33,458 nucleotides of DNA from Spirochaetales bacterium (GCA_012514185.1 JAAZAT010000114.1:1-33458), one strand, 5' to 3'. Shown: positions 8,082 to 16,460, counted from the first letter of the stretch. A program made the numbers and translations. Notes: generated by a model not told the origin, from the letters alone.

Positions 8082-9218
8082 TCAGAAGCTTTGTTTCTTG
8101 GATCGGAATTGATTCGGTGTCTGTCCATAGGTTCGTTTGAACAGACTGTAGAACCGATGGACCGAACCGAATCCGCACTGTTCGCTGATCTGGGCGATGG
8201 TTGCATTTGAGCGGGTCAGCAGCAAGCAGGCCTGCTCGAGCTTCTCAAAGGTTATCTCCTCCCATATCGTATGCTTGCGGAATTGCCGAAACCGCATCTC
8301 AAGGGCGCGCCTGCAAATCGCCGCCTCGTTTGCAACATCGCTGGCTGTCAAACCCGACGTGGCACGTGCTTTTATCAAGCGAAGGGCATTGGCCACCTGC
8401 TCATCCTCGCAGAGTACCAAGCGGGTGCTCTCTCGCTCGGTAACGGGGCCGGGAGCGATGCGCCTCATGTGCATCCCGCTTTGCCTGTTGCCCAGCATCG
8501 CATCGAGCATGGCCGATGCCTCATACCCGATGGTCTTGCAGTCGGGCTGGATGCTGGAAATTGAAGGGCTGGCCAGTTCGCAAAGCAGCGTCTCGTTGTC
8601 CACCCCAAGCACCATGATGGAGCTGGGGATGCTGATCGAGAGCCGCTGGCAGGCAAGCTCGACCTTCATCGCCGACAGGTCGTTGCAACAGAACAAGCCG
8701 ATGGGTTTTTCCAACCCCGCCAGCCATGATTCCAGCTCTTGCGACGGCTCATACAACTGCCTCCACCAGGAAAGCGGACGTGAAAAAGAAGCAATATCTG
8801 AAGGATTCATGCTGAGGCTGCTGGCAAATCCCACAAAGCGCTCCCGTGCCCAATGCACTTGGTCGACTCCGCACCAGGCGACATTCCTGCTGCCCAGTTT
8901 CTTCAGGTAGGTGCCGGCGCTCACCCCGGTCTGGTAGTCGTCATTGCGCACTTGGCTGAAGAGCTTGAGCGTGGAGGAGCCTGCAATATCAACAACCGGG
9001 ATCCCCAAGGAAGCACAAAAGAGGGCTTCCTGGTCATCTTCGATGCGGGCAATCAGGGCATCACACTCCGCCAAAGCCTCCTGGTCGAGGGAGAAGAACC
9101 ACGGCCCTTGCCCCCTGACCTGCCAATCACCTTTTGCCCTGGCGTATTGCACCACCCCGCTGGCGACAGCCATGTCATAGCCGTCTTGGAATCTGAGCTT
9201 CAAACCAATTTGTTTCAT
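8082..9218 (-). CDS. XylR-like AraC-family regulator with periplasmic-binding-type sensor domain
   Basis: A 378-residue transcription factor. The first ~270 residues resemble the LacI/periplasmic-binding sensor domain ('GLKLRFQDGYDMAVASGVVQYA', 'VLGVDNETLLCELASPSISSIQ'). The C-terminal ~100 residues are an AraC/XylS double helix-turn-helix ('TASDVANEAAICRRALEMRFRQF' and 'ATIAQISEQCGFGSVHRFYSLFKRTYGQTPNQFR'). This order matches E. coli XylR, which senses D-xylose; the ligand here is unknown. The ATG at 9218 is preferred to the in-frame GTG at 9236, but neither has a clear Shine-Dalgarno sequence. It is transcribed away from the aldo/keto reductase operon and towards the aldolase/esterase pair, and probably controls both. 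A 21-bp-spaced direct repeat in the divergent gap is a likely binding site. Confidence 0.9.
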   Translation of the reverse strand: MKQIGLKLRFQDGYDMAVASGVVQYARAKGDWQVRGQGPWFFSLDQEALAECDALIARIEDDQEALFCASLGIPVVDIAGSSTLKLFSQVRNDDYQTGVSAGTYLKKLGSRNVAWCGVDQVHWARERFVGFASSLSMNPSDIASFSRPLSWWRQLYEPSQELESWLAGLEKPIGLFCCNDLSAMKVELACQRLSISIPSSIMVLGVDNETLLCELASPSISSIQPDCKTIGYEASAMLDAMLGNRQSGMHMRRIAPGPVTERESTRLVLCEDEQVANALRLIKARATSGLTASDVANEAAICRRALEMRFRQFRKHTIWEEITFEKLEQACLLLTRSNATIAQISEQCGFGSVHRFYSLFKRTYGQTPNQFRSKKQSF

Positions 9219-9240
9219 CTTCGGTGAGTGTATCACACTA

Positions 9241-9267
9241 TTCGCAAAACGATATAGCTTTTTCGCA
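9241..9267. promoter_or_regulatory. Direct repeat TTCGCA with 21-bp period: likely AraC-type operator
   Basis: TTCGCA occurs at 9241-9246 and again at 9262-9267, exactly 21 bp apart, in the 104-bp divergent gap. Two direct half-sites two helical turns apart is the arrangement known for AraC-family activators (the araI1/I2 sites). The second half-site lies 10 bp before a weak -35 TTGTAA (9277-9282), which pairs at 16 bp with TATGCT (9299-9304). It would instead overlap the -35 position if TAATAT (9280-9285) is the -10. Either geometry suits activation of the aldo/keto reductase operon. Confidence 0.5.
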
Positions 9268-9322
9268 TATCAAGCATTGTAATATCTGAGAAACCCCGTA
9301 TGCTTGAGATGAGGAGGACCGC

Positions 9323-10336
9323 ATGAGTCATACAAGCATTACCATTCCCGCCACGGGTGCACAATTGCCGGTGATCGGAGTAGGAACCTTCGGCAGCGAC
9401 CATGTCAGCGCCGTCGAAATGGCCCAAGCCGTCAAGCTTGCCTTGGAAATCGGCTATCGCAACATCGACTGTGCCAGCGTCTACGCCAATGAGAAGGAGA
9501 TCGGGGAGGTGCTCCATGCAAGCACCATACCCAGAGAAGAGCTTTGGATCACAAGCAAGGTCTGGAACGACATGCATGGATACAAGAACGTCATTGCGTC
9601 GGCAAAACAGAGCCTGAAGGATTTGCGCCTTGACTACCTCGACCTGTACTTGGTCCACTGGCCGTTTCCCAACTACCATCCACCCAAGTGCGATGTCTCC
9701 AGCCGCAGCCCGGACGCGCGTCCCTACATCCATGAAGAGTTCATGGAAACTTGGCAAGCCATGGAGGAGTTGGTCCGAGAGGGATTGGTCCGCCATATCG
9801 GAACCAGCAACATGACGGTGCCCAAGCTGAAGCTGCTCTTGGACTCGTGTTCCATCAGGCCTGCGGTAAACGAGATGGAGCTGCATCCCTGTTTCCAGCA
9901 GACAGCATTTCGATCCTATCTGGCCGAGCAGGGCATCATCCCGATCGGCTACAGTCCGCTCGGCTCCCCCAACCGTCCCGAGCGTGATACCACCAGTGAG
10001 GATGTAGTGGACATGGAGCACCCGATCGTTGTCGAGCTTGCCAGAAAGCACAACGTCCACCCGGCCTCAATCTGTTTGAAATGGGCACGGGGCAACGGCA
10101 TCGTACCCATTCCTCAATCAACCAAGGAGCGGAACCTGAGAAGCAACCTCGAAAGCGTGCTCGGCGACCCGTTGAGCAAGGAAGAACTCATGCTTCTTGA
10201 ACGTGCCGAATGCAACAACCGCCTGATCAAGGGCCAGGTATTCTTATGGAAGGAAGCCGATTCATGGCATGACTTATGGGACGAAGAGGGAACCATCCCT
10301 TGTCCCGAGAACTATCGCAGAGGAGGAAAGCGATGA
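9323..10336 (+). CDS. Aldo/keto reductase
   Basis: A 337-residue NAD(P)H-dependent oxidoreductase of the AKR superfamily, probably reducing an aldose, ketose or similar carbonyl in the cytoplasm. The catalytic tetrad is visible: Asp49 and Tyr54 in 'NIDCASVYANE', Lys79 in 'ITSKVWND' and His112 in 'YLVHWPF'. Cofactor-binding segments 'IGTSNM', 'IGYSPLGSP' and 'IPQSTKERNLRSNLE' follow in the usual order. GAGGAGG (9311-9317) gives a strong ribosome-binding site for the ATG at 9323. Its stop overlaps the next start as ATGA, so it is coupled to the zinc alcohol dehydrogenase. An insertion after the VHWPF motif ('PNYHPPKCDVSSRSPDARPY') makes the loop longer than in small AKRs. Substrate unknown. Confidence 0.93.
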   Translation: MSHTSITIPATGAQLPVIGVGTFGSDHVSAVEMAQAVKLALEIGYRNIDCASVYANEKEIGEVLHASTIPREELWITSKVWNDMHGYKNVIASAKQSLKDLRLDYLDLYLVHWPFPNYHPPKCDVSSRSPDARPYIHEEFMETWQAMEELVREGLVRHIGTSNMTVPKLKLLLDSCSIRPAVNEMELHPCFQQTAFRSYLAEQGIIPIGYSPLGSPNRPERDTTSEDVVDMEHPIVVELARKHNVHPASICLKWARGNGIVPIPQSTKERNLRSNLESVLGDPLSKEELMLLERAECNNRLIKGQVFLWKEADSWHDLWDEEGTIPCPENYRRGGKR

Positions 10337-11400
10337 CCAAACGCATGATGAAAGGGGCGATGCTGCCCGGCAACAGCACCGTTGCATTCGCAGAGTATGA
10401 AGTACCCAAGCCGGGACACGGCCAGGTATTGGTGAAGACCAAGTGCACCACAATCTGCGGCAGCGATATCCGCTGCATCTACCGCGAGCACTTGGGCAAA
10501 GGCCCTGAAGGGTATCAGAATGTGATCGCCGGCCATGAACCCTGCGGCCAGATCGTCGAGGAAGGCGAAGGCCTCAAGCGGTTCAAGAAGGGCGATCGCG
10601 TCATCGTCTACCACATCAGCGGCTGTGGGGTCTGCCATGAGTGCCGCCAAGGGTTCATGATCAGCTGCACCAGCGACAAGCGGGCGGCCTATGGCTGGCA
10701 GCGTGACGGGGGCATGGCAGAGTACCTGCTCTGCGATGAGAAAGACCTGGTCCTGCTTCCGGACGAGCTCAGCTACGCCGACGGAGCGCAGGTTGCCTGC
10801 GGCTTCGGAACCGTGTATGAAGCCATCGAAAAAATCGGGGTGAGCGGCAACGATGCAGTCTTGGTCGTCGGCTTGGGCCCGGTGGGATTGGCCGCCCTCA
10901 TGCTGGCAAAGGCGATGGGAGCAAACAAGCTCATCGGCATCGAAGGCCAAAGCGCCCGCATAGAACTGGCAAAGAAGCTGGGTCTTGTGGACCACGTCTT
11001 CACCCCCTCAGAAGAGAATGTCGCCCAAGTCAAGGCTGTTACCGGAGGCCATGGGGTCGAGCGGGCCTTTGACTGCTCGGCAAGCGATCCAGGAAGGGCT
11101 ACAGCGATCAAAGCCACCCGCAAATGGGGCAGGATTGCATTCGTCGGGGAAGGCGGGACGGTCCACTTCAATCCCAGCGAAGATATGCTGCACGACCAGA
11201 AGACCATCTATGGCAGCTGGGTCACCAGCATCTGGAAGATGGAGGACTTGGTAGAGAGACTGGTACGTTGGAACATCCATCCCGAGGATCTCATCACCCA
11301 CCGATTCCCGTTGGAGAAGGCTGATGAAGCGTATGCCCTGATGGCAAGCGGAGCCTGCGGCAAGGTGGCTGTCTGTTTTGACGAGGAGCTTCCTAACTGA
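10333..11400 (+). CDS. Zinc-dependent alcohol dehydrogenase (MDR family)
   Basis: A 355-residue medium-chain dehydrogenase that oxidises a sugar alcohol or secondary alcohol with NAD(P)+. The catalytic zinc ligands are present: Cys42 in 'ICGSD' and His68-Glu69 in 'AGHEPCG'. The structural zinc cysteines are also present at 98, 101, 104 and 112 ('GCGVCHECRQGFMISC'). The Rossmann loop is 'VVGLGPVGL'. The ATG at 10333 is chosen because GAGGAGG lies just upstream and it overlaps the previous stop by 4 bases; the longer open frame upstream is the end of the reductase gene. The pair with an aldo/keto reductase suggests an oxidation-reduction interconversion of a polyol or sugar, under the divergent XylR-like regulator. 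The 3' end overlaps the convergent LacI-family gene by 8 bases. Confidence 0.92.
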   Translation: MTKRMMKGAMLPGNSTVAFAEYEVPKPGHGQVLVKTKCTTICGSDIRCIYREHLGKGPEGYQNVIAGHEPCGQIVEEGEGLKRFKKGDRVIVYHISGCGVCHECRQGFMISCTSDKRAAYGWQRDGGMAEYLLCDEKDLVLLPDELSYADGAQVACGFGTVYEAIEKIGVSGNDAVLVVGLGPVGLAALMLAKAMGANKLIGIEGQSARIELAKKLGLVDHVFTPSEENVAQVKAVTGGHGVERAFDCSASDPGRATAIKATRKWGRIAFVGEGGTVHFNPSEDMLHDQKTIYGSWVTSIWKMEDLVERLVRWNIHPEDLITHRFPLEKADEAYALMASGACGKVAVCFDEELPN

Positions 11401-12478
11401 AGACCTTGTCGAATCGGGGGGAGTGGTCATACCGGGAGGCCTTGGACTTCCCGTCGGTGACGATCCCCCCGTTCTCTTTCATCGCATGGATGGTGGGTTC
11501 CAGCACGATGGTGGCAGGAAACCCCTGCCTGTCCCCTTCCATCCGGCGGATCAAGAGCCTGGCGGCCGACTTTCCGATCAGATCAAGCGGCTGGGCAACT
11601 GCATAGTGGCAGAACTGCAGCAACGGGGCATAGTAGAGATAGTCGAAGGCGGCAAACGCCATGCGGCTATGCATCTGCCGGCCCTCGTGCGCCATCAGAT
11701 AGCTGGTGGCCCCGATATGGACCATGTCATTGACCATAAAAAAAGCATTGGGACACCCTGCCATGGAAAGAGCTTGCTGCATCAGGGTGTAGCCGGCTTT
11801 CTGCGTCATGCCACCAAGGAAAATGAACTCTTTATCGACCTCAAGCTGATGAGCCTTCATGGCATCCAAATATCCGTGGAGGCGCTCTACTGAAGTATGA
11901 ACGTGGGCGTCACCTCCGAGAAAGCCGATACGTGTCCTCCCCTCCCGGATGAGGGCTGAAGTGACGTCATAGGCTCCCTGCCGGTTGTCGGTCAGGATGA
12001 CGTCACAGTTCATGCCCTCGATTTTCCGGTCGATCATCACAAACGGGGTGTTGGAAAGCGAAGGGTTGGTGAAGTGCGTCCCGACATCACTGACGGGAAT
12101 GACCACCAAGCCATCCACATTGCGCTCGAGCAGCAAAGAGAGCTTGCGCTTCTCCTCGGCCACCGAGTTCTCGGAACTGCAGACAAGCAGGGCATATCCA
12201 AGAGGTCCGAGCAGATGCTCCAACTGCTCGACAATTTCCGTGAAAAAGGTATTTGAAATTTCCGGGACCATGATGCCGATGCTTTTGGTGACCTTGAGCT
12301 TGAGCGACCTGGCTACCGCATTTCGCTGATAGTGCAGCATGGCCACCGCCGAGAGCACCTTGCGTTCTGTCTCGGGGTTGACCACCCCGAGCTTGTTTAA
12401 AACCCTGCTAACCGTGGCAATGGAGACACCAGCCAACTTGGCAACGTCCTTGATGGTTGCTGTCTCACCCTTGTCCAT
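11393..12478 (-). CDS. LacI-family transcriptional regulator
   Basis: A 361-residue sugar-responsive repressor. The N-terminal helix-turn-helix ('TIKDVAKLAGVSIATVSRVLN', about residues 8-28) and the hinge ('NAVARSLK') are typical. The rest is the periplasmic-binding-like sensor starting at 'SIGIMVPEIS'. AAGGGG precedes the ATG at 12478. It is the fourth and last gene of the Mgl-like transporter operon, 14 bases after the permease stop, so it is probably autoregulated. Two TGTAAAC-type palindromes upstream of the operon (16311-16324 and 16387-16400) fit a GalR/GalS-like operator and are its likely targets. The inducer is presumably the transported sugar. Confidence 0.95.
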   Translation of the reverse strand: MDKGETATIKDVAKLAGVSIATVSRVLNKLGVVNPETERKVLSAVAMLHYQRNAVARSLKLKVTKSIGIMVPEISNTFFTEIVEQLEHLLGPLGYALLVCSSENSVAEEKRKLSLLLERNVDGLVVIPVSDVGTHFTNPSLSNTPFVMIDRKIEGMNCDVILTDNRQGAYDVTSALIREGRTRIGFLGGDAHVHTSVERLHGYLDAMKAHQLEVDKEFIFLGGMTQKAGYTLMQQALSMAGCPNAFFMVNDMVHIGATSYLMAHEGRQMHSRMAFAAFDYLYYAPLLQFCHYAVAQPLDLIGKSAARLLIRRMEGDRQGFPATIVLEPTIHAMKENGGIVTDGKSKASRYDHSPRFDKVFS

Positions 12479-12492
12479 TGCATACCCCTTGT

Positions 12493-13485
12493 CTAGCTTC
12501 TGCGTGCGTATTTCTTCATATCAAAGTAGACAGCCACGATGATGATGAAGCCCTTCACCAACTGCTGGTAATAACTGTCCACACCGAGGAAGGACATACC
12601 GTAGTTGATCAGGCCCATGGTGAATACACCGACCATCATCCCGCTGACTGAACCTACACCACCGCTTTGGGAAACTCCCCCGACGGTGACGGCTGCGATG
12701 GCGTCCAACTCCATGCCATTGGCGGTAAGCGAGTTGGCAAGGCCAAGGCGGCTTGCAAGCAGTGTACCAGCAATGCCGTATAAAATGCCAGCATAGGTGT
12801 ACACCATCATCAATTCACGTTCGACATTGATGCCGGATACCCGTGCAGCCTGGGCGTTGCCGCCGATTGCATAGAAGTTGGTACCTTGCCTGGTGTGCCT
12901 GAGCACCACCCAGACGATGAAGGCGGCGATGATGACATAAATGATAAGGTTGGGAATCGGACCGACACTGCCTTGGCTGATGTTCTTGAAGTTTTGGTTC
13001 AACGAGCCAACTACGGCAGCCTTCGTGTAAATAAGCTGCAAGCCCTTGGCGATGGACATCGATCCAAGCGTAGCGATGAACGGAGGCAGTTTTCCGTAGG
13101 CGATCAAATACCCGTTGAACAGTCCGAACAGCCCGCCGGCCGCCACCGCTGCAACTACGGGAACGATGAGGGGGAAGCTCTGCCCTGCATAAATTGCCGA
13201 AGCATAGTCGGGGTTCTGGGCAAAGGATGCCGCCACGCTGGCCGTGAGGCAGACGACATACCCGATCGAGAGGTCGATGCCCTTGGTGATGATGATCATG
13301 CCGACACCGAGTGCTGCAAACGAGCGGACCGACTCGGCGATCAGCAGGTTGCGGATACTGTTCCAACGAAGGGCGTTTCCCTTGGTAAGGACGGAAAGCA
13401 ATAACAGCAGGCCGACGAAGGTGACCCAGGTTGTGTACTGGCTCGCTAGTTTCTTACTGTCATTCAGTAGTTTCTTCATTTCCAT
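12493..13485 (-). CDS. mglC: Sugar ABC transporter permease, MglC-like
   Basis: A 330-residue inner-membrane permease of the CUT2 (ribose/galactose) family with about eight or more hydrophobic segments. Family blocks are visible: 'ALGVGMIIITKGIDLSIG', 'GLFNGYLIAYGKLPPFIATLGSMSIAKG', 'FYAIGGNAQAARVSGINV' and 'ELDAIAAVTVGGVSQSGG'. The end 'FLGVDSYYQQLVKGFIIIVAVYFDMKK' resembles galactose permease MglC. The ATG at 13485 follows AGGGAG at a slightly long spacing (11 bases); the in-frame ATG at 13479 is an alternative. It lies between the ATPase gene and the LacI regulator. Only one permease gene is present, so it is expected to act as a homodimer. The substrate is a monosaccharide, galactose-like only by analogy. 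Confidence 0.92.
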   Translation of the reverse strand: MEMKKLLNDSKKLASQYTTWVTFVGLLLLLSVLTKGNALRWNSIRNLLIAESVRSFAALGVGMIIITKGIDLSIGYVVCLTASVAASFAQNPDYASAIYAGQSFPLIVPVVAAVAAGGLFGLFNGYLIAYGKLPPFIATLGSMSIAKGLQLIYTKAAVVGSLNQNFKNISQGSVGPIPNLIIYVIIAAFIVWVVLRHTRQGTNFYAIGGNAQAARVSGINVERELMMVYTYAGILYGIAGTLLASRLGLANSLTANGMELDAIAAVTVGGVSQSGGVGSVSGMMVGVFTMGLINYGMSFLGVDSYYQQLVKGFIIIVAVYFDMKKYARRS

Positions 13486-13508
13486 TTTCGGTCATTCTCC
13501 CTCTTATC

Positions 13509-15011
13509 CTACATGAACTGGGTGGCAAGGCGCATGATGGCCTCCTGGCTGCACTGCTGCTTGTCCAGCATGCCGGTGCAACGGCCGTTGCACAGCACCA
13601 TGACACGGTTGGACATCCCGATCAACTCAGGCATCTCGGAGCTGACCATGATGATGGCCTTTCCCTGCTCAACCAACTGGCACATTATCTGATAGATTTC
13701 ATACTTCGCCCCGACGTCGATACCGCGGGTCGGCTCATCCATGATGAGGATGTCAGGCAACGTCATCAACCAGCGGCTAATGATTACCTTCTGCTGGTTT
13801 CCCCCTGATAGATTCTGGATCAGCGTCTCCATGGTAGGAGTCTTGGTGCGCAGGGCTTCATTATACTTGGCCGCTTCTTCTTTGAGCTGCTTATGCTGCA
13901 GAAGTCCGATTTTACTCAGGTACTCCTTCAGCGAGGCAATGGATGTATTGGTGGAGATGTCCAACAGCGGAAAGATTCCACTGCCTCTCCGGTCCTCGGT
14001 AATCATACCCAGACCGTGCTCGATGGCTTTGCGGGGAGTGATGTTGGAAACCTCCTCACCTTTGATGAAAATCTTTCCTTCGCGGATGGCGCGCACTCCG
14101 AAGATGGCCTCCATCAGTTCGGTACGCTGTGCACCTACCAAACCACCGATACCCAGTATTTCACCCCGCTTCAGCGAGAAGGAGATGTCCTTGAAGGAGC
14201 GGGAATTAAGTGCGGTAAGGTTTTCCACACGCAGGATCTCTTCTCCGATGCTGCTTTTTACGGTGGGAAAGCGGAGGTTTGCATCCCGACCGACCATCAG
14301 GTTTATCAGTCTATCATTGGACAAATCCGAAACGGGATAGGTCCCGATCATTTTCCCGTCCCGCATGACACTCACTTCATCAGCAATGGCAAAGATCTCT
14401 TCCATCTTGTGGGAGATGTACACCACCGCGACATTGTGGGCCTTCAGTTGGCGGATGATCTTGAACAGGTGGGCCACCTCATTATCAGTGAGCGAGCTGG
14501 TAGGCTCGTCCATCACCACCACACGGCTGTTGTAGGAGACCGCCTTGGCAATCTCACAGGTCTGCTGCATCGAGATGGACAGCGAGCCGATTCTGCAATC
14601 GGGCTTGATATCGATCTCAAGGCGCTTGAGCAGCTCCTTGGTATCCTCATTCATACGCTTGTGATCGATCAAGCCCGTCTTCTTCAAGGGCTCGCGACCA
14701 AGATAGATATTCTGGGCGACCGAGCGCTCAGGAACATTGGAAAGTTCCTGATGAATCATTGATACCCCATTCTGCAGGGCGTCATGGCTATCCTTGAAAT
14801 GATGGATTTCACCATTGAGCTTGATGGTCCCCTCGTCTTCCTTGTAGATGCCGAACAAACACTTCATCAACGTCGATTTGCCCGCACCATTCTCGCCCAT
14901 GAGGGCATGTACCGTCCCGGGTTTCACCCGGAAGGTGACACCGTCCAAGGCTCGTACTCCGGGAAACACCTTGGTGATCGACTCCATTTCCAAGGCGAAT
15001 GTGCTTTCCAT
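13509..15011 (-). CDS. mglA: Sugar ABC transporter ATPase, MglA-like, two ABC domains
   Basis: A 500-residue CUT2 ATPase with duplicated nucleotide-binding domains, powering sugar uptake. The first domain has Walker A GENGAGKST (residues 39-47) and Walker B 'VVVMDEPTSSL'. Its signature 'LSISMQQ' departs from LSGGQ, as is usual here. The second domain has a degenerate Walker A 'GGLVGAQRTE' but a full signature 'LSGGNQQKV' and 'ILIMDEPTRGID'. This asymmetry is normal for RbsA/MglA proteins. AGGAAG precedes the ATG. It sits between the binding protein and the permease. Confidence 0.94.
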   Translation of the reverse strand: MESTFALEMESITKVFPGVRALDGVTFRVKPGTVHALMGENGAGKSTLMKCLFGIYKEDEGTIKLNGEIHHFKDSHDALQNGVSMIHQELSNVPERSVAQNIYLGREPLKKTGLIDHKRMNEDTKELLKRLEIDIKPDCRIGSLSISMQQTCEIAKAVSYNSRVVVMDEPTSSLTDNEVAHLFKIIRQLKAHNVAVVYISHKMEEIFAIADEVSVMRDGKMIGTYPVSDLSNDRLINLMVGRDANLRFPTVKSSIGEEILRVENLTALNSRSFKDISFSLKRGEILGIGGLVGAQRTELMEAIFGVRAIREGKIFIKGEEVSNITPRKAIEHGLGMITEDRRGSGIFPLLDISTNTSIASLKEYLSKIGLLQHKQLKEEAAKYNEALRTKTPTMETLIQNLSGGNQQKVIISRWLMTLPDILIMDEPTRGIDVGAKYEIYQIMCQLVEQGKAIIMVSSEMPELIGMSNRVMVLCNGRCTGMLDKQQCSQEAIMRLATQFM

Positions 15012-15051
15012 GTGACTTCCTCTTTCCTCTACTTCTATCGGCGTTCATGAA

Positions 15052-15079
15052 GTGCCTCCCGCCCGAGGGCGGGAGACAC
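15052..15079 (-). other. Intercistronic hairpin after the Mgl-like binding protein gene
   Basis: A 12-bp stem (15052-15063 with 15068-15079) with a 4-base loop lies between the binding-protein stop and the ATPase start. One pair is G-U in the minus-strand transcript and a mismatch on the other strand, so the structure is meant for this transcript. No T-run follows on the minus strand. It most likely stabilises the binding-protein message or damps read-through, giving more binding protein than ATPase. Confidence 0.7.
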
Positions 15080-15088
15080 AAGATCTCA

Positions 15089-16165
15089 TTACATCAGGTC
15101 CTTGTAGTTGGCCTTGGTGACGGGCTTGAAGGGAACCAGGTAGCATTGTGCGATGACGGCGGGATCATTCGCCGGCTCTTCGCTGATGACCTGGCTTGCG
15201 GGAGCAATGCCCCAAGCGGTCATGCCGGTTGCACTACCCTTGGTAGCCATGGCATAGGCGAGCTCGAAGGCCGTGCTGCTCTGTCCGACGGAGTCCTGCA
15301 GAACGGTGGCATAGAGCTTGTTCTGGTCCATGGAGTTCAAAGCGTCGGCGGTTGCATCGATACCGATGACCGGGAAGGTCAGGATGGTGCCGTCGCTGGG
15401 ATCGTTGTCCACCAAACCGTTGGTGATCAAGGATTCCACTGCGCCGAGGGCCATGCCGTCGTTCTGTGCCACTACGATGTTGAACTTGCCGCGGTGGGCT
15501 GCAAGCCAGGTGTCCATCTTCTCTTGTGCCTTGTCAGGAGACCAGTCGGCGGTGTCCCTGGCGATCAGGTTGACGGTGTAACCCAGGCTCTTGAGGGTGT
15601 CGAGCAAACCAGCTTCACGGCTGATCTGGGCAGGGTGGCCGAGCTGACCGAGGAGGTAGAGCATGTTCAGGACCTTGCCGGGTGCCTTTTCAGGATTCTT
15701 GGCGAAATATTCGTCGATGATCTGAGCCTGGTACTGGCCGGCGACCAATTCGGGGGAGGAGGCAAGATAGAAGTCCTTGCCGACTTTCAGCGCTGCAACG
15801 GAGGGCTGGATGTTGGAGAATGCTGCTCCACCACCTGCTGCCTTGATCTGCTGAGCCATCTGCTCGGTGGCGCTGGTATCCTGAGGGATGATCACAAAGT
15901 ACTTGTATCCCTGGGTGATGAGGGTGTTCAGCTGGTCAAGCTGGCGGGCTACGTCGCCCTGTGCATCCTGAAGGTTCAGGTCCACGCCTTTCTCGGCTGC
16001 GAGCTTGCGCAGGTTGTCGGCATAGTCTTTCACGAACTGTTCGTTCAGGTTTCGGATCAGGGCTCCGATCTTCACCTTGTCACTCTTTGCTTCGGAGGAA
16101 CCCTGAGCAAAGACAGCAGTACCCAACAGTGCGAGCACCAACAGAACGGCCACTAGTTTCTTCAT
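15089..16165 (-). CDS. mglB: Sugar ABC transporter substrate-binding protein, MglB-like
   Basis: A 358-residue exported sugar-binding protein (periplasmic binding protein type I, CUT2). The signal peptide is clear: MKKLVAVLLVLALLGTAVFAQG, with cleavage expected after the 'FAQ' or 'FA' motif. The mature part has 'KIGALIRNLNEQFVKDYADNLRKLA', 'QLDQLNTLITQGYKYFVIIPQD' and 'VIGIDATADALNSM', the last resembling galactose-binding MglB ('VDA..EAL'). The ATG at 16165 is chosen over the upstream in-frame ATG because AAGGAG precedes it and the signal peptide begins here. It is the first gene of the binding protein-ATPase-permease-LacI operon. Sugar specificity is not determinable from sequence alone. 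Confidence 0.94.
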   Translation of the reverse strand: MKKLVAVLLVLALLGTAVFAQGSSEAKSDKVKIGALIRNLNEQFVKDYADNLRKLAAEKGVDLNLQDAQGDVARQLDQLNTLITQGYKYFVIIPQDTSATEQMAQQIKAAGGGAAFSNIQPSVAALKVGKDFYLASSPELVAGQYQAQIIDEYFAKNPEKAPGKVLNMLYLLGQLGHPAQISREAGLLDTLKSLGYTVNLIARDTADWSPDKAQEKMDTWLAAHRGKFNIVVAQNDGMALGAVESLITNGLVDNDPSDGTILTFPVIGIDATADALNSMDQNKLYATVLQDSVGQSSTAFELAYAMATKGSATGMTAWGIAPASQVISEEPANDPAVIAQCYLVPFKPVTKANYKDLM

Positions 16166-16273
16166 AGAAAACTCCTTTCGTATGTTTCCAGGATTACGCT
16201 TCCTGGCAAGCTTGTTTTGCATCGTTCCCACATCACGTGAGACGATTTTTCCGATACCTTTTGTGCTACGAGT

Positions 16274-16302
16274 ATCTTCCCACTGGTTTTTCTGTTTGTC
16301 AA
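16274..16302 (-). promoter_or_regulatory. Possible promoter of the Mgl-like operon
   Basis: On the minus strand TTGACA (16302-16297) is a perfect -35; 17 bp on, GAAGAT (16279-16274) is a weak -10 (3/6). It would give a leader of about 100 bases. An alternative is TTTACA (16392-16387, inside the second palindrome) with TATTAT (16371-16366), but that spacing is only 15 bp. Confidence 0.4.
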
Positions 16303-16310
16303 CGAAAAAA

Positions 16311-16324
16311 TGTAAACGTTTACA
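16311..16324. promoter_or_regulatory. LacI-family operator 1 (perfect palindrome TGTAAACGTTTACA)
   Basis: A perfect 14-bp palindrome with a central CG, the hallmark of GalR/LacI-family sites. It lies eight bases upstream of the TTGACA -35 of the Mgl-like operon and 146 bases before its first gene. The last gene of that operon is a LacI-family regulator. Confidence 0.8.
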
Positions 16325-16386
16325 GTTTTTCTGATATTCTTTACCATCGGTACAATATTAAGTGCATAATACAACTATTAGTTGAG

Positions 16387-16400
16387 TGTAAACCTTTACA
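16387..16400. promoter_or_regulatory. LacI-family operator 2 (TGTAAACCTTTACA)
   Basis: This 14-bp site differs from the palindrome at 16311-16324 by one base. The two centres are 76 bp apart, roughly seven helical turns, a spacing that would allow repression by DNA looping. Confidence 0.72.
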
Positions 16401-16409
16401 ATCATGCAC

Positions 16410-16438
16410 AAAAAAACCAGCTTCCCTCAAGAAGCCGG
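16410..16438 (-). terminator. Intrinsic terminator of the DeoR/dehydrogenase/kinase operon
   Basis: On the minus strand an 8-bp stem (16438-16431 with 16424-16417, one G-U pair) closes a 6-base loop and is followed by seven T residues (16416-16410). It lies 23 bases after the kinase stop codon and ends the 11-kb operon. Confidence 0.85.
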
Positions 16439-16460
16439 CATACAAGTTTACCAAGAGAAC

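Noticed and set aside
14999-16156. Plus-strand open frame of 385 codons opposite the MglB-like gene
   Set aside because: Antisense to a binding-protein gene with a signal peptide and strong ribosome-binding site; no motif of its own.
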